Source: Micromussa lordhowensis (Eukaryota > Cnidaria > Anthozoa > Scleractinia > Lobophylliidae). From it: 64,000 bases of DNA. Location: contig OZ026601.1 in assembly GCA_964020085.1 (NCBI GenBank), forward strand, positions 24,422,414 to 24,486,413. Reading direction: 5' to 3'. Of the stretch, positions 23,048 through 34,368 are shown piece after piece. The translations under genes and the position numbers were made by a program. The notes beneath the pieces were generated by a model. That model was not told where the DNA came from and did no database searches. It saw nothing but the letters and a program-made list of their open reading frames with translations. The first letter of the stretch is position 1. Each line of letters starts with the position of its first letter.

Positions 23048-26000
23048 GATACCGGTGCGATGTTCTACCAACTGAGCTATGAAGCCACACATTGGGAGCG
23101 AGGTCAATTTGTGTGGCTTCATAGCCCAGTTGGAAGAGCATCGCACCGGTATCGCGAAGGTCATGGGTTCAAATCCCGTTGAAGCCCTGACTTTTTTTTC
23201 AGGCTTCTTCTTTCCAATTGCTTAAATTGGAAAATTCACTGCGATGATCATTCTTCACTTTCAATATTGTTGTTGTTGTTGTATGCATACCCCACCCTCC
23301 AACACCGGTAGGTAAATTCCCGGGCATTAGACATTTTGAATTTTGGTTGGTCGAATCTCCTGGGTCAAAACCCTTTGAATTTTTGACGGGCCTTTCTGTC
23401 TGAGCCACAATGCTACAAAGAATGTTGGTGACTCTTGACGACTAGCTTAGTTATAACTTTGAGGCAAATTTCCCCCTACCCCTCCCTTATCCCTCTCACT
23501 CCCAGCCAAGAGTGCCATGTGGCACAAATTACCATTACATGCTCAATACTTCATCAATGTTTTATTGTATCAAATTTGAACAGCGTAAAGGTCTTGGACA
23601 GATCTGTCTTTTGAAAGCATAAAGTCGTACCCCTACTACATGAGACTTGATTAATCACCCCTATAACTTTTGTGTTGATGTTTTTATTTGATTGTTACAT
23701 AAGATATTTATGATATCATTACTGTGTGTGTATATACACTTAAGACATGGTAGAAACACCAGTTACAAGATTGAGATATAAAAGTCTGATAATTTACATG
23801 TTTATCATGTGGGAGTATGAGGAGGACATTAGGTGATTAATCTCATGTTTGAAGCTAATAAAAGATCTAATAGCTCTGACGCTGGATGGAAGGCTATTCC
23901 GCAAATAAAAATGAATCGGTATGGGGCCTGGGCAGAGCTAATTTGTTTTCAATATTTCTGAGTCCATGGTCCTTGGTGAAGGGTTTAAATAGGCCTTTCA
24001 GATACTCCAGGGTCTGTTCACTCATAGTTTTAAACATTAATTCCAATTTTAGCTTTTTCCTTATGGTAGAGAGATCCTATCCCATTCATGCCTTAAGGAC
24101 GTTCGTGCAAAATTTTTCCAGTCAATAGAATTTTTTTTAAATGTTTACTGCAGGCAGATAATGAGTTACTTGTATCAGAAATGCAAAAAAATTTGGGGGT
24201 CACCGTCTTCGTTTCAGAGATAAAGCGTGTGGTAAACTATACTGATTTCAAAAAATTGTCGCATATTATCGAGCACGGTCTACAGGGGTTTATAGTTAAA
24301 AATATCGAAGGTGAGTCAACGGAGGCAAGCAATCTTAGTCATATTTTGTAGAAGTGGGTCTGCTGCGTAAATAATTCCAAATCTTACTAACATTTTCACA
24401 AAATTTAACCCTTTAAGAGGCATTTGAGACGCCTGCACAGATGCATGAAGAACTACTAAGAATGGAATTCGATGGTGCATTTTGCCAAAAATTTAAACTT
24501 CTAGTCGATAGATTTTTTTAATTTTTTCTCTAAACGTAGAAAATCAGTAGAGAAAATGATCCATCAAAAGAAACATTGGGGTCACTGAATGTCCAAGATC
24601 GTTAAATCCAGTCAAAGCTCTAGCAATGGCCATCTGCCTTATCATTTGTTTATTTTATGACTTAGTGCGCACGCTCATGGATGACGTGGCATGTGAATTT
24701 GCGTGTACAGTAACGTCCTTAACGCTAAGGGCGGTAACACTAGAGTGGTAATCAGACTTGGTGATAACCCTAATGGCACGATTTTGTAGTTTTTGGAATT
24801 TGCCGGCTAACTCGTTGAGAGCATCCCACACAGGACAGCAATAATCAAAATATGGTTTAATAATAGCTCTATATAGTATTAGTATAAATCTATTAGCTTT
24901 CTACCACGAGTGCCATTCTCTGATTGACTACACTACTCACTATCTATTTCATGATATTGAGTAGCATTGTACTGTGCGCTTGTTAACAAATGACGGCCGC
25001 TTCTTGGCGTTTTCAAAGTGCCTGTGAAGAGGATTTAGATAAAGTTTTGAGCGACTAGTAGATTTATACTACAACAATTAGATTATTCGCTCTCAATAGC
25101 GTTGAGCACAGTTTCTAAAAATACATTACATCACCAGACCCCCACATGACTCAGACAAGAATTACAGTCCAATAGAAGGTTTTGTATGAGTGTGTTGTAT
25201 TTTAGACCATAAAATCAGGTAAAAAAAGGAAAGATTGGTGGTCTAGGTTTTTAATGAGCCTAAATATTGTTAGAAAGCAAACACTGCTTCCGTGGGTGAT
25301 GGTAAATGGATGCATAGTTTCCAGAAAAGAACCTAAATGTCACAACTTGCATGAGGATCTTACCAAGCCGCAGTGACGGTCTGACAGATCCCAAAACCAC
25401 CAGGAATTGCAAGTCAAGAACGTTTCGCGGAGCAGTTGTGACTAGCCGGTCAGAATTCTTCACAGGGAAATGTTTTCTGAAGAAACTTATCTGCTGTTTA
25501 TCCTGAAGACTTATCAGCTGACTTATTGCCAGAAATTCTCAAATTTGACAACTTGAGCCGTCCACTCAAGCAAATACGATAGAACTGGAGGACATAATTA
25601 TTACAGGGAATTATTATCCCAAATGCATAGCAGAATTAGATCATAGATGTACTGTGCAATTTGGAGGACCTAGATTTTAATAGAGCCATTTATCCAACCA
25701 CATAAACAAATCTGTGACTGTGAGATATGTTTGGTGCGGTACGTGTAACAGAAATAGCATGGGCTTAAACTGTTTTTTATATGCGAAGACAGAGCGGGTC
25801 AGTTTCACTTTAGTATACGGCAAGCCTATGAATCCGATTGGATCTACGGTATTTCTTTGCTGGTTTGCTGGCTTTGTTGTGAGTGATCTACACCTGAATG
25901 TCGGGTACAATGATAATATTTTTCTGCTATGAACGCGAGGAGTGTATTCATAAACAGCCTTTATAATACACTGATATACATGTACATGAGCAGCCCATCA

Positions 26001-29000
26001 TATTTTGCCGCCCTTCTTCAAACTCTGTGTTATTATTATTTCAAGGTGCATGTTGTGTGTTTTCTCTAACATTTTGAGCTACAGAGGCCATTAAATAGCA
26101 AAACAAATTGCTGAGTATTGTGCTGAAGAGCTCACGAGCCCCGTTGCTCCATAAGTCGCTCTCAAAGAAGTAGAGCATGTAGTGGTTTGTTTGTGTGATT
26201 CACACCGGGGGTTAAATTTTCGTGACATCACTTGTGTGTAACGCTATTTCTATTTGTGATAGTTGGTTTGGGCTGCGCCCTTGTCAACTATCATGCATTA
26301 TAGTTCACCACTAAATTTTCTCCGATTCTTATCCGTTTAAATTGATCACGTGATGCGATGGTGTTCAACCGTGGAGAGACACTATCAGCCCATAGTGCCC
26401 GGCCGCAGAAAATAACCGGATGTATAGTACTTGTCTGTGAAAATTCATCTGTAAACAAGCGGGTTTGTAGAAAAAAAAAGACACAATTGCAATTGTATGA
26501 AGGGGGTTTTGCATGTTTTCCTATTCAAATTTTTCATTTGGCTTTCATGTCTTGTATCTCAAAAAGTTGAAAATAGTTCAATTGAAGTCTGATTGATTTT
26601 TGAATTAGCGCTTGGAAGAAAATTTAGTAAAGTAAAGTCTGCATACGAGCCTAGTGGCTCATCAGGCTGGAGCTTATCCCGGTTTCAGTAGCATGAAGCG
26701 ACTAGGAGTATTTCTACTCCCCCCTGGATGGGATGCTAGTCCATCGCAGGGTTACCCCCAGCATCAAATTCGCCGGTACCCATTTATACACCCGGGTGGA
26801 GAGAGGCACTGTGAGAGTAAAGTGTCTTGCCCAAGAACACAACACAATGTCCCCGGCCAGGGCTCAAACCCGGAGCACTCGCTCCAGAGTCGAGCACACT
26901 AACCATGAGGCCACCGCGCCCCCACACAAGAAAATTTAGTGGTGAACAATAAAGACAATATAATTTGGTTTTATCAACTGGGTTGATAATGCGAATTAGT
27001 CACCGTAAAGAGATTTGGAAGCTGATGTTTCGAGCATTAGCCCTTCGTTGTTAGCCCTTAGTCGAAGGATTCGCTCCGATGAAGGGCTAACCCTCGAAAC
27101 GTCAGCTTCCGAATCTCTTTACGGTGGCCAATTCACATTATCAACCCAGTTGATAAAACCAAATTATCTTGTAATACTCCCACCGATGCAGCATCACAGT
27201 TTCTTTAGAAACTCGCCCCGTTAATAAAGACAATAGAGTGTTTATGTCTCGGAACTATCAGTCTGATAGTTGCCACTTGGAAATTTGATGTTCTTAAAAC
27301 TAGCATATTTGCCCTCGAAGCGAAAATATTTGTTTTAAGAACATAAAATTTCCGCGAGGCAACTATCAGCCGATAGTTCCTCGACAGAAACACTCTATTG
27401 TTTAAATAGAAATCTTGAGCTCATAATCTAATTGCTCGATATAGTTGTATCTTTGCATATGAATGGCCTCAACCTTTTAAGTGCACCTATACAAGAGGAG
27501 ATAACCTTGGCAGTCTCATTAACATGTTTGGACCATGACAGATTTTGATCAATGTAGACCACTAAGGATTTGGTGTGGAGCATGCACTCTATCAATTTTG
27601 TGACTTTTAATTTGTATAGTACATGTAAGTGAATGGCCAATGGTACAAGCAAGTCTCTAACAAGAGGTTATTAACATTAATTCAGTTTTTGCAATATTCA
27701 AGCTAAATTTATTTACATTAAGCCATTCATGAAGTTTAGCTAGCTCGGTGTTTAGCAGTGACTCCAGCTCTGGTATGCTACTGCCAGTGATGCTGATACT
27801 TGTATCGTCGTCGTACATTCATGTCTGATAGGTTCAGGAAACTATTTCAAGTCATGCGGCATCAAATGACTGACTGTGTCAAAAGTGAAACAGGTTACTA
27901 TGTCGTAAGCACATTTTAAATATGTGTCATGAAAAGTTTAACAAAATGAAAAGGTTTACACATTTATCTGCCATCAGCATTAGAAAGTGTTAAATAACAC
28001 TTGGTGCATTACATGCAGAATATGGTCTGCTAAATTTCACCAATCACAGTACACATAGTACCTGAGAGATTTAATAATTACATTTGGCTTATTCTATTCT
28101 GGGGGCATATTTTACCCACTTCACTTGACTTCGCAGATCATGCGTCCAAATTACGAACATGCCTACAGGCGAGGTGTCTTACCAAGGAACACAATCAGAA
28201 TTCATTCAACAACCCTATTTGGCATCTTTCTATAATTTAAGAAACAAAAAATTGTTTTGAATTGAATTGGTTCTTTAGAGCTCTAGACATACGATATCAA
28301 ATTTTGAGCTTATCAGCATGTGTACATTTATAAGATTAATAATACATATATATTGTATTAATCAAATTCATCATTGCTGCCTTTCTTGCAGGCCTAAGAA
28401 CATCTGTTTTTGTGACATCTCTAATGTTACTTGCTGGCAAAGCAATTCAAGTGATTCCTTTCAGTGACACAACAGTTAAAACTGTGTTCATTTATATTGG
28501 CCATCTTGTTACCATGCTTCCAAGCTTCATAGCAAATGGGGCTCCTCCTTTAGTCTCAAGTACCTGGTTTCCTCGTAATGAGCAAACAACTGCAACAGCT
28601 ATTGGAACTTTAGCTGCCAACTTTGGTGCGGCATTGGCATTCTTTATAGGACCATCAATGATACCCAAGACGTTTGATAACTCAGGGAACAATAATCTCA
28701 ATCTGACAGACAATGAAATAAGGCACATTGAAGTAAGACTTAGGGACTACTTTTATTTACAGACTGGATTTGCGGCATTGCTATTGATGTGTGTTGCTGT
28801 CTATTTTCCCTCAAAACCACCTCTGCCACCAAGCATAGCAGCATCAACAAGAAAAGTGACGGAGATTGGCTATGTACAAGGTCTTAAACTGCTAATAAGA
28901 AATGGATCATACTGGTTGCTTGTGTTTGTTTTGGCTGCATCATTTGGTATTTATTTTGGTTGGTCATCAGTTCTGGATCTTGCTGTTCAGCCATTTAATA

Positions 29001-32000
29001 TCAGCGTAAGGACTTCAGGGTGGCTAGGAACTGGTGGCAGCTTAGCTGGAATTGTTTCAGGGATAATCATCGCAAGGTAAATAACAGTCTTAGCCTGAGA
29101 ACTCACTTTTCTTTAGTCTAGCCTGGACTTTATAGCCAGTATCGATTTGAACGTCTGTGGGTGCTTTCCATTATGCCAGATATTCTGGGAATTTTGGTCT
29201 GAAATCACACGGAAAGGTCTGTTTCAGTTTGGTGGAATTTTCGGAACGGATTTGGCTTAAAAAAGTGCACGGATTAGACTTTGTTGATAGTTGAACGGAT
29301 TGGCAGATTTTGAAAATATGGTGGATCATGGATCAGCTGTGAATTTTTGCCTGGATTCTTGACTCTATTTTGAAGGTCAGATTGTGGATCCTCAGTTACA
29401 AAGTTCAGATCATAGATCTTTGATCAGCTGGGGTTGTTATGTTAGTGTTTTATCCATTATATTTCTTTCTTCGGACGAGACTTGACTATTTAAATTCGGG
29501 TTTCTCATTGTTGTTGGAATTGTGCAATCCTTATCCTACAGTGTTCACAAACATGACAATCTTATCCACATCTACCAATTTACCGGTTAACCTTTACACA
29601 AAACTAAGTAGAAAATCTGTTAAGATTAGGAATTGAGTTTAATAATAGGACCTCCGAACATGTCCAAGACTATCCTCGATTGTCAGAAGGTGTCTCAAAA
29701 AAAAAAAAAATTTTGATAGAAGAGAAACTTGTGTCTAGGGCAAGATGTCACATAATACAACAACGTTTTGTATTTTTCATATAAACAAAAACCCATTTAG
29801 GAAACTCATGAAAAAATGCTGCCTACAAACCAGCCAATTTTCAAAAACAAGAAGAATTTAGGGGATAGTCATTGTCCCCATTATGAAATTTAGAAAATTT
29901 CCATGTGTTTGCAATGGGTTCTTGTGAAATTTCCCATATTTAATAAATTCAGCATGATGAATTGAACGGTGAAGTTATATTTGTTAATTTGAATAAAAGG
30001 AAAATCAAAGTGTGACATGCACATCGTCAAAAATATCTATTGATGTACATTTTATTGGTGCTTTTACATGTAGGTAATTGCATTCAACATCAAAAGCCCA
30101 AGCTATAATTATGGGTTATTGACCAAGTGTGAGGTCAAGATGGCTGGATATTGGCTGAATTCTATTTTTTTGCGTGTTTATGGACCTTGACTCCATCTCA
30201 GTCCATAAACACGCAAAAAAAGAATGAGGCCAATATCAAGGCATCTTGACCGAACAAGCTTGGTCAATAAAGGATTTATTACATGTATATGGCTTTCGGG
30301 GAAATTTTTCTTGTGGGACAAGGCGGGTAGTCCTGAGCGGGCAAGATGGTTCCATCTTGCCCGCTCGGGTAGCCAATCACACCGCAGGGTTTGATTCATC
30401 TTGCCCGCTTGCAGAGCTAGCCATATCATAAATGGAATTATTACCTTCCCTATTTCAGACCTGACCAAAATATGATACCTTATCTCAGACTAGACCCTAC
30501 CTAGACTGAAGTGCTTCTGTTTAGGTCAACATTTGAAAAGGGCTTTGAATTCCCGCCCAGGGAAAGAAGGGAAACTGAAAACAAACATCTCGCATACTGT
30601 TGGAGTGAAAATATGTCACATAAATTTTTCAAACAATGGGGTTCCAGATCTGAACAAAAATAGCGGCAGATTGACGGATTTTGTAAAAAAAAAATGGCAC
30701 AGGTCAGCAGATTTATATAACCCTCTTCACCCCCCTCCTAAAGGCTGAGCTCAATTACTTGAGTTTATGGTATGAGAGCATGCAATAACTCTACCAATAT
30801 GATAATACCCAGCATTTTGTGCAGCTCCACTGCTTTTATTATTTTGGGGAAAAAAGAGAATTCTAAAAATTGGTTTTCTTCTTAGCCTCCTGTGCAGATG
30901 TTATTATGACTGGTCATGTGATAAGCCCAAATTGCATCAGTGCATAGAGGATACTTTTGTATTTGTTTTATAACAAAACACTTGTGACTGACATTAAGAA
31001 GGAATCCACCAGGCTCTGGTTGTTGGAAAGGTGGATAACGCTATCCACCAGATAAATCACTATCCAGTGGATAGCATGGTTTGTTTTGTTAACACTTATC
31101 CACTGTGCAGCAATTTATCCGGTGGATAGCGTTATCCAGAAGTTTGAGTAACCATCTATAATAGGACAAAAACTTTGTACCGAGATGATTTACATTGTTT
31201 TGCAAATGTCTGTGCAGCTGTGTTAAATATCCTCTTGAAAAAGTCATTGAAAACAAATTTTGAAGTTCATGTGAAACACTTGAAAGTACTGAGAAAATTT
31301 TACCTGTGTGTGCACAATTTCTCTGAACTTTGAAATTTATTTTTAATTTAATTTATTTAATTTATTACAATTTAATGGCCAATGGTAACAAAGAAATTAG
31401 ATAAAATACATACAATTCTAAAAAGGAAAAAAAAGAAAAAAATTCATAAGGATGGTCAGCAAAAGAGACATAAATCCCCATGCAAGGCAGACCACCTGAT
31501 AAAAGAAAAGAAAAAGAAAAGGAAACAAATTTGTCAAGTTCCCATGGGAAATTGTATTTGGTGTTATTTCAGGCAACTTTTTATATCATTAGCTTTGAGA
31601 AAATGTAAAAAGGACCTAAATACCTAAAACTATTCTGGTACAAGATTTTGGTCCACTAAAAGCTAAAATTCCTTGATTTCCTATTGGATTTCAACTTAAT
31701 GTCTTCTTTCTTTTCAAACAGGGCACAAACCAGCCCCCCAAAACATTTTATTCAATGTTAAATTCAACTGTATTACATGAAACTACCCAATGTAATAAGT
31801 CACATCTGGCCACACACTAGCCTGCAGTGCAGGCATATGTTAGTGGAAGCTCAGTATTTTGGAAGCTCAGTATTTTGGGACAAAAATACTGTTTTGAAAC
31901 AAAGGAAGTCTGGGGAAAGAAAGGAATTTCTACTAAGGGGATGGGGGGAATGATTGGCCATGGTAATAGGAATGGCCTGCCCATCCTAAATCAAACATGA

Positions 32001-33133
32001 TGTGACTGTGCTCCTTGACTGTTACAAGATGCCCGCACTGCAGGCATAAGGCATACACAAGACAGATGACCAGGCTGTTGTTGTAAGAGGCCCTGTAACG
32101 GGGGGATGGACAGGGGGTCAGAACCTCCTGATTCCTGTACCCTGCTCTCCTGCTTCCAGTACCTTCATCTCCTGGGCCCCACCCTTTTCCTTCCTGCTCC
32201 CATCCCCTTAAATAAGGAGACTCAAAGCACATTCTAGTCATATAGCTACACAATTTTTGTTTGGGTGTTTCCTTTGTTTTTGGTGGTCTTAATGACGTCA
32301 TAGATGTGAGATATTTTCAACATTATACCCAAGCCACATACTCAACCTTACTTATTTTTCATTTTAATTTGGCCTATGACATAAGGCCACTCTTGTTTGT
32401 GATTAAGGTGTTGTACTAAGTATTATCTAAAGTACTTTTACTCTCCCTGGATTAAAATGCTAATCCATGACAAGGTTACCAGCTCTCCTTATTAAAGAAC
32501 TTGCTTGGACCATTGATATACATTACTTGCAAAAAAGCATTTGAAATTTTAAGCATCTGAAGTATTGACAGTACTAGCTTTATTAGGTCACTGGGACACT
32601 CTGTGACACTATCAAGACAACTGCTTTTTCTAGGTACTAATAATTTATTATAATATTATTACAGTAGATCTTTAGCATGACCTAAAGTAGCAGTTTCATC
32701 TCTCTGTAGGTCAGCAGATGTTGTGAAGCGGTGGACCAAGCAAATCCTTGTGGGTCTGTTCATTGGCACTGCTGTCTGTCAGCTGATCTTCACAATGACC
32801 TGTTCAAGAATCTTGCCCTTCTCCCATGGACTTTTATTCGCTTCCATCATCTGCAGTGGACTGTTATTCAATGGCACCATTCCACTGGTGTTCGAGTTGA
32901 TCATGGAGTGTGTGTTCCCAATAGGGGAGGGGACATCTGTAGGCATGGGACTTGTCCTGGCTAATTCTGTGATATTTGTGTTTGATGCAGCCTTCATGTT
33001 TCCTAGGAGTGGTGTCCAGTGGATGAACTGGGTTAGTGTTGGTGGCATTGCATTTTGTGTTCCGTTACTTCTTGTTTATAAAAGTCAGTATCGACGGCTT
33101 GATCTTGATACAGAACCTATCAAAGAGATCTAA
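22372..33133 (+). CDS. SLC49A4: SLC49A4 (DIRC2) lysosomal MFS transporter, complete
   Basis: Three coding exons, 22372-22690, 28392-29076 and 32710-33133, splice with exact phases (1, then 2) into 476 codons including the stop: 475 aa, against about 478 in human. Donors are GTAACT and GTAAAT; acceptors are CTTTCTTGCAG and CTCTCTGTAG. Family marks are WNTWGPIQ (residues 60-67) after the first membrane segment, SSTWFPRNEQTTATAIGTLA, YFPSKPPLPPSIAAST at mid-protein, and the AR-[SF]AD junction between exons 2 and 3. Hydrophobicity fits a 12-helix MFS fold with 6+6 halves joined around the PPLPPS loop. The N-terminus has an acidic dileucine signal (E5-x3-L9-I10) like the lysosomal one in the vertebrate protein, which has been described as a lysosomal pyridoxine exporter; substrate here is unknown. 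Intron 1 (5.7 kb) and intron 2 (3.6 kb) are loaded with repeats. Confidence 0.95.
23015..23086 (-). tRNA. tRNA-Thr(GGT)-like, left arm
   Basis: 72 nt with a perfect 7-bp acceptor stem (GGCTTCA/TGAAGCC), a T arm ACGGG-TTCGAAT-CCCGT with intact B box, and a GGT triplet in the anticodon loop. The D stem (GCTC/GAAC) is mismatched, position 33 is C instead of U, and one anticodon-stem pair fails. It is more likely a tRNA-derived repeat than a working tRNA. Confidence 0.4.
23115..23186 (+). tRNA. tRNA-Thr(GGT)-like, right arm
   Basis: Inverted partner of 23015-23086. The acceptor stem is intact and the T arm is ATGGG-TTCAAAT-CCCGT. The D stem differs (GCCC/GAGC, also mismatched). The two arms have different single-base changes, so they have diverged since the inversion formed. 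Confidence 0.4.
24093..24722. mobile_element. 630-bp MITE with TTAA ends
   Basis: The left end TTAAGGACGTT and right end AACGTCCTTAA are perfect 11-bp inverted repeats with TTAA outermost. There is no coding capacity. It abuts the right-hand piece of the retroelement fragment at 24740. Confidence 0.75.
24740..24876 (-). pseudogene. Non-LTR reverse transcriptase fragment, 3' piece
   Basis: The minus strand reads LYRAIIKPYFDYCCPVWDAL then KFQKLQNRAIRVITKSDYHS, the conserved C-terminal part of CR1/L2/Jockey-type RT. It continues the piece at 27439-27820; a 2.56-kb insertion separates them. Confidence 0.85.
26258..26292. repeat. Fold-back hairpin with GCA/TGC tip
   Basis: GATAGTTG at the left pairs with CAACTATC at the right. 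The tip is GGGC-TGC-GCCC on the plus strand (GCA on the minus), flanked by mismatched pairs where a related hairpin at 36011 has GA/GA. Confidence 0.8.
26640..26927 (-). mobile_element. tRNA-derived SINE-like repeat
   Basis: On the minus strand the head has an A-box-like TGGCCTCATGGTTAGTGTGC and a B-box-like GGGTTTGAGCCC, followed by a body (CTTGGGCAAGACACTTTAC, GATGGACTAGCATCCCATCC, CTACTGAAACCGGGATAAGC) and an ACTTTACTTTAC tail near 26640. The layout of RNA polymerase III boxes, body and simple tail defines a SINE. Confidence 0.65.
26960..27167. repeat. 208-bp fold-back element
   Basis: The arms start ATAATTTGGTTTTATCAACT and end with the complement. Both contain ACCGTAAAGAGAT and GCCCTTCG-type sequence. 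Confidence 0.85.
27232..27399. repeat. 168-bp fold-back element
   Basis: AATAGAGTGTTTATGTCTCG at the left is inverted at the right as CGACAGAAACACTCTATT, with nested arms GGAACTATCAG/CGATAGTTCC and ATGTTCTTAAAAC/GTTTTAAGAACAT. Confidence 0.85.
27439..27820 (-). pseudogene. Non-LTR reverse transcriptase fragment, 5' piece
   Basis: The minus strand reads YDDDTSISITGSSIPELES, then LHEWLNVNKFSLNIAKTEL, then, after a degraded part, VVYIDQNLSWSKHVNETAKV and IGALKRLRPFICKDTTI. YDDDT is the catalytic YxDD motif of RT. The order and spacing are those of a non-LTR RT. Frameshifts make it dead, and the frame is cut at 27438 by the composite insertion. Confidence 0.85.
27821..28391. other. End of SLC49A4 intron 1, nothing identified
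   Basis: AT-rich sequence without repeats or open frames that I could support. It ends in the polypyrimidine tract and CAG before exon 2. Confidence 0.5.
30117..30269. repeat. 153-bp fold-back element
   Basis: TATTGACCAAG at the left and CTTGGTCAATA at the right, with inner arms GCGTGTTTATGGAC/GTCCATAAACACGC. The same start (ATTGACCAAGTGCGAG, then GATGGCTGGA) recurs next to the minisatellite at 38609. Confidence 0.85.
30310..30417. repeat. Inverted GCGGGCAAGATG repeat
   Basis: GAGCGGGCAAGATGG is immediately followed by CCATCTTGCCCGCTC after TT, and CATCTTGCCCGC occurs once more at about 30398. Confidence 0.8.
31028..31137. repeat. 110-bp fold-back element
   Basis: GTGGATAACGCTATCCACC at the left and GGTGGATAGCGTTATCC at the right. 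Internal CCACTG/CAGTGG phrases give a multi-branched hairpin. Confidence 0.8.
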
Positions 33134-33292
33134 GACATCTTTTACATATAGAAAGTCTTAAATTTTTCTTCTGAACAACGCGAAAATGAATAACTACACA
33201 GATCTAAATCCTGCCGAGATGGCAGGATTAATCATTGTATACTAATATTAATGATATATTAATATATTAATCATCTTTCATATATTAATAAT

Positions 33293-33434
33293 GGTAATTG
33301 AACTGAGTGGAGTGCAATTTTGGTCTGAAATCATACGCGTGATTTCAAAATCGAACGAGCGCGCAGCGCGAGTTCGATTTGAAGTCACAAGTATGATTTC
33401 AGACCAAAATTGCACAACCCGAGGTTCAATTACC
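33293..33434. repeat. Fold-back element with 17-nt GCA tip
   Basis: Arms from GGTAATTGAAC to GTTCAATTACC, with GCAATTTTGGTCTGAAATCA repeated inverted. The centre is CGAGCGCGCAGCGCGAG (33356-33372). Confidence 0.9.
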
Positions 33435-34029
33435 ACTTTATTAGATCCATTTTTAAAGCGCACAGTTTAATAGCTTACCGTAAATACAGGAACAAGTTGC
33501 CAAATTTGCCAAACAATGGCTTTTTTTGTCTTTTGTTTTCCTGCAATGTGATTGGTGAGTTTAAAAAACCTTAAAATCTGTTTGGTTGTTTTGTTTTAGT
33601 GTCCCATTCTCATTGGCTGAGAAAAAGATGTGATTTATAGCAAAAGATAATGCCATTCGTGAATAAATCGCACCGCTGAGAACCAATCACATTAAAAGAA
33701 TAACCAGTGATTTCAAAATGGCTTAATTTGTTGAATGATTACGATTTATTTTTGATGGCGTGACACTACAAACCAGCCATTGAAAGTGAATGTAGATTTC
33801 GCTATGGCCGTAATTTAATTAATTTATTTCGGTTAGTCTTTCCTTATATTTTGTTTCCATTGTGCTTTAACTTTAATTCTGAACCGTGTTTGACTTTGCT
33901 TCGCACTCTTATTTCATTTTACGTTGGTTTTCACTTTGCTGTTTAATCGCATTTCAGTTTACATTTTCGTTTGGAAAACAGCCCTAAGAAAATACGTGCG
34001 CTGATTGGTTAACAATCGTGTTTCTATTT
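33435..34029. other. Intergenic, nothing identified
   Basis: Sequence downstream of SLC49A4 with several CTGATTGG/CCAATCA phrases but no gene. AATAAA at 33662 could be the SLC49A4 polyadenylation signal, about 530 bp after the stop; this is only a possibility. Confidence 0.35.
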
Positions 34030-34135
34030 AACAATTAGATCATGAGCTCGAGATTTCTATGGGGTGATAGTTGATGAAGCCGAAGGCCGATCAACTATCA
34101 CCCCATATAAATCGAGAGCGAATAATCTAATTGTT
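34030..34135. repeat. Fold-back element with GAA tip, left of Crypton
   Basis: AACAATTAGATCATGAGCTC at the left, AATAATCTAATTGTT at the right. The inner arms GGGGTGATAGTTGAT/ATCAACTATCACCCC enclose GCC-GAA-GGC (34079-34087). Confidence 0.9.
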
Positions 34136-34368
34136 TTAGTAAAAATCATACCAAAACGAATCATAGGTCGGTGAAAAAATATCACGCGCGCGAAATATTA
34201 TTGACAGCTTTGAAAACTCATTCACGGCGATTCAAGAACGGCACCGTAATCGATCTGAGGCGAAGAGAAAGTTTGAAAAAGTCCATGAACAACATCTCGA
34301 TCGTCACTCAAAGTACATAAGAGCGGCTGAAATGGCTCAACAACGACAGGGAAGCTCTTTAAGGTCGT

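Larger units (their letters stand above)
22938..23263. mobile_element. Inverted pair of tRNA-like units (fold-back)
   Basis: A 326-bp near-perfect inverted repeat. Each arm holds a tRNA-like sequence followed by CTTTCCAATTGCTTAAATTG and GCGATGATCATTCTTCAC. The spacer is about 30 bp. A CAATATT-(GTT)n tail follows at 23264. The flanks beyond the tRNA part are shared by both arms, so the unit is a mobile family, not two chance tRNA genes. It is in intron 1 of SLC49A4. Confidence 0.8.
24877..27438. mobile_element. 2.56-kb composite insertion with 6-bp target duplication
   Basis: The insertion interrupts one retroelement reading frame. ATATAG stands on both sides (24871-24876 and 27439-27444), consistent with a target-site duplication. 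The left end begins TATTAGTATAAATCTATTAG and the right end finishes in a fold-back-type sequence (GAGCTCATAATCTAATTG). Inside are a 190-bp MITE (to about 25068), a GNA-tip hairpin (26258-26292), a SINE-like repeat and two large fold-backs. Confidence 0.7.
29077..32709. other. SLC49A4 intron 2
   Basis: A 3.6-kb intron with fold-backs at 30117-30269, 30310-30417 and 31028-31137 (listed separately), an A/G-rich AAAAGAAAAA stretch at 31410-31530, and CTGCAGTGCAGGC / GCACTGCAGGC inverted phrases near 31824 and 32034. A minus-strand open frame at 31933-32301 shows no family features. Confidence 0.5.

Noticed and set aside
22976..23408. Open frames reading IAQLVEHRTGIAEV and similar
   Set aside because: They are translations across the tRNA-like fold-back, a well-known source of false proteins.
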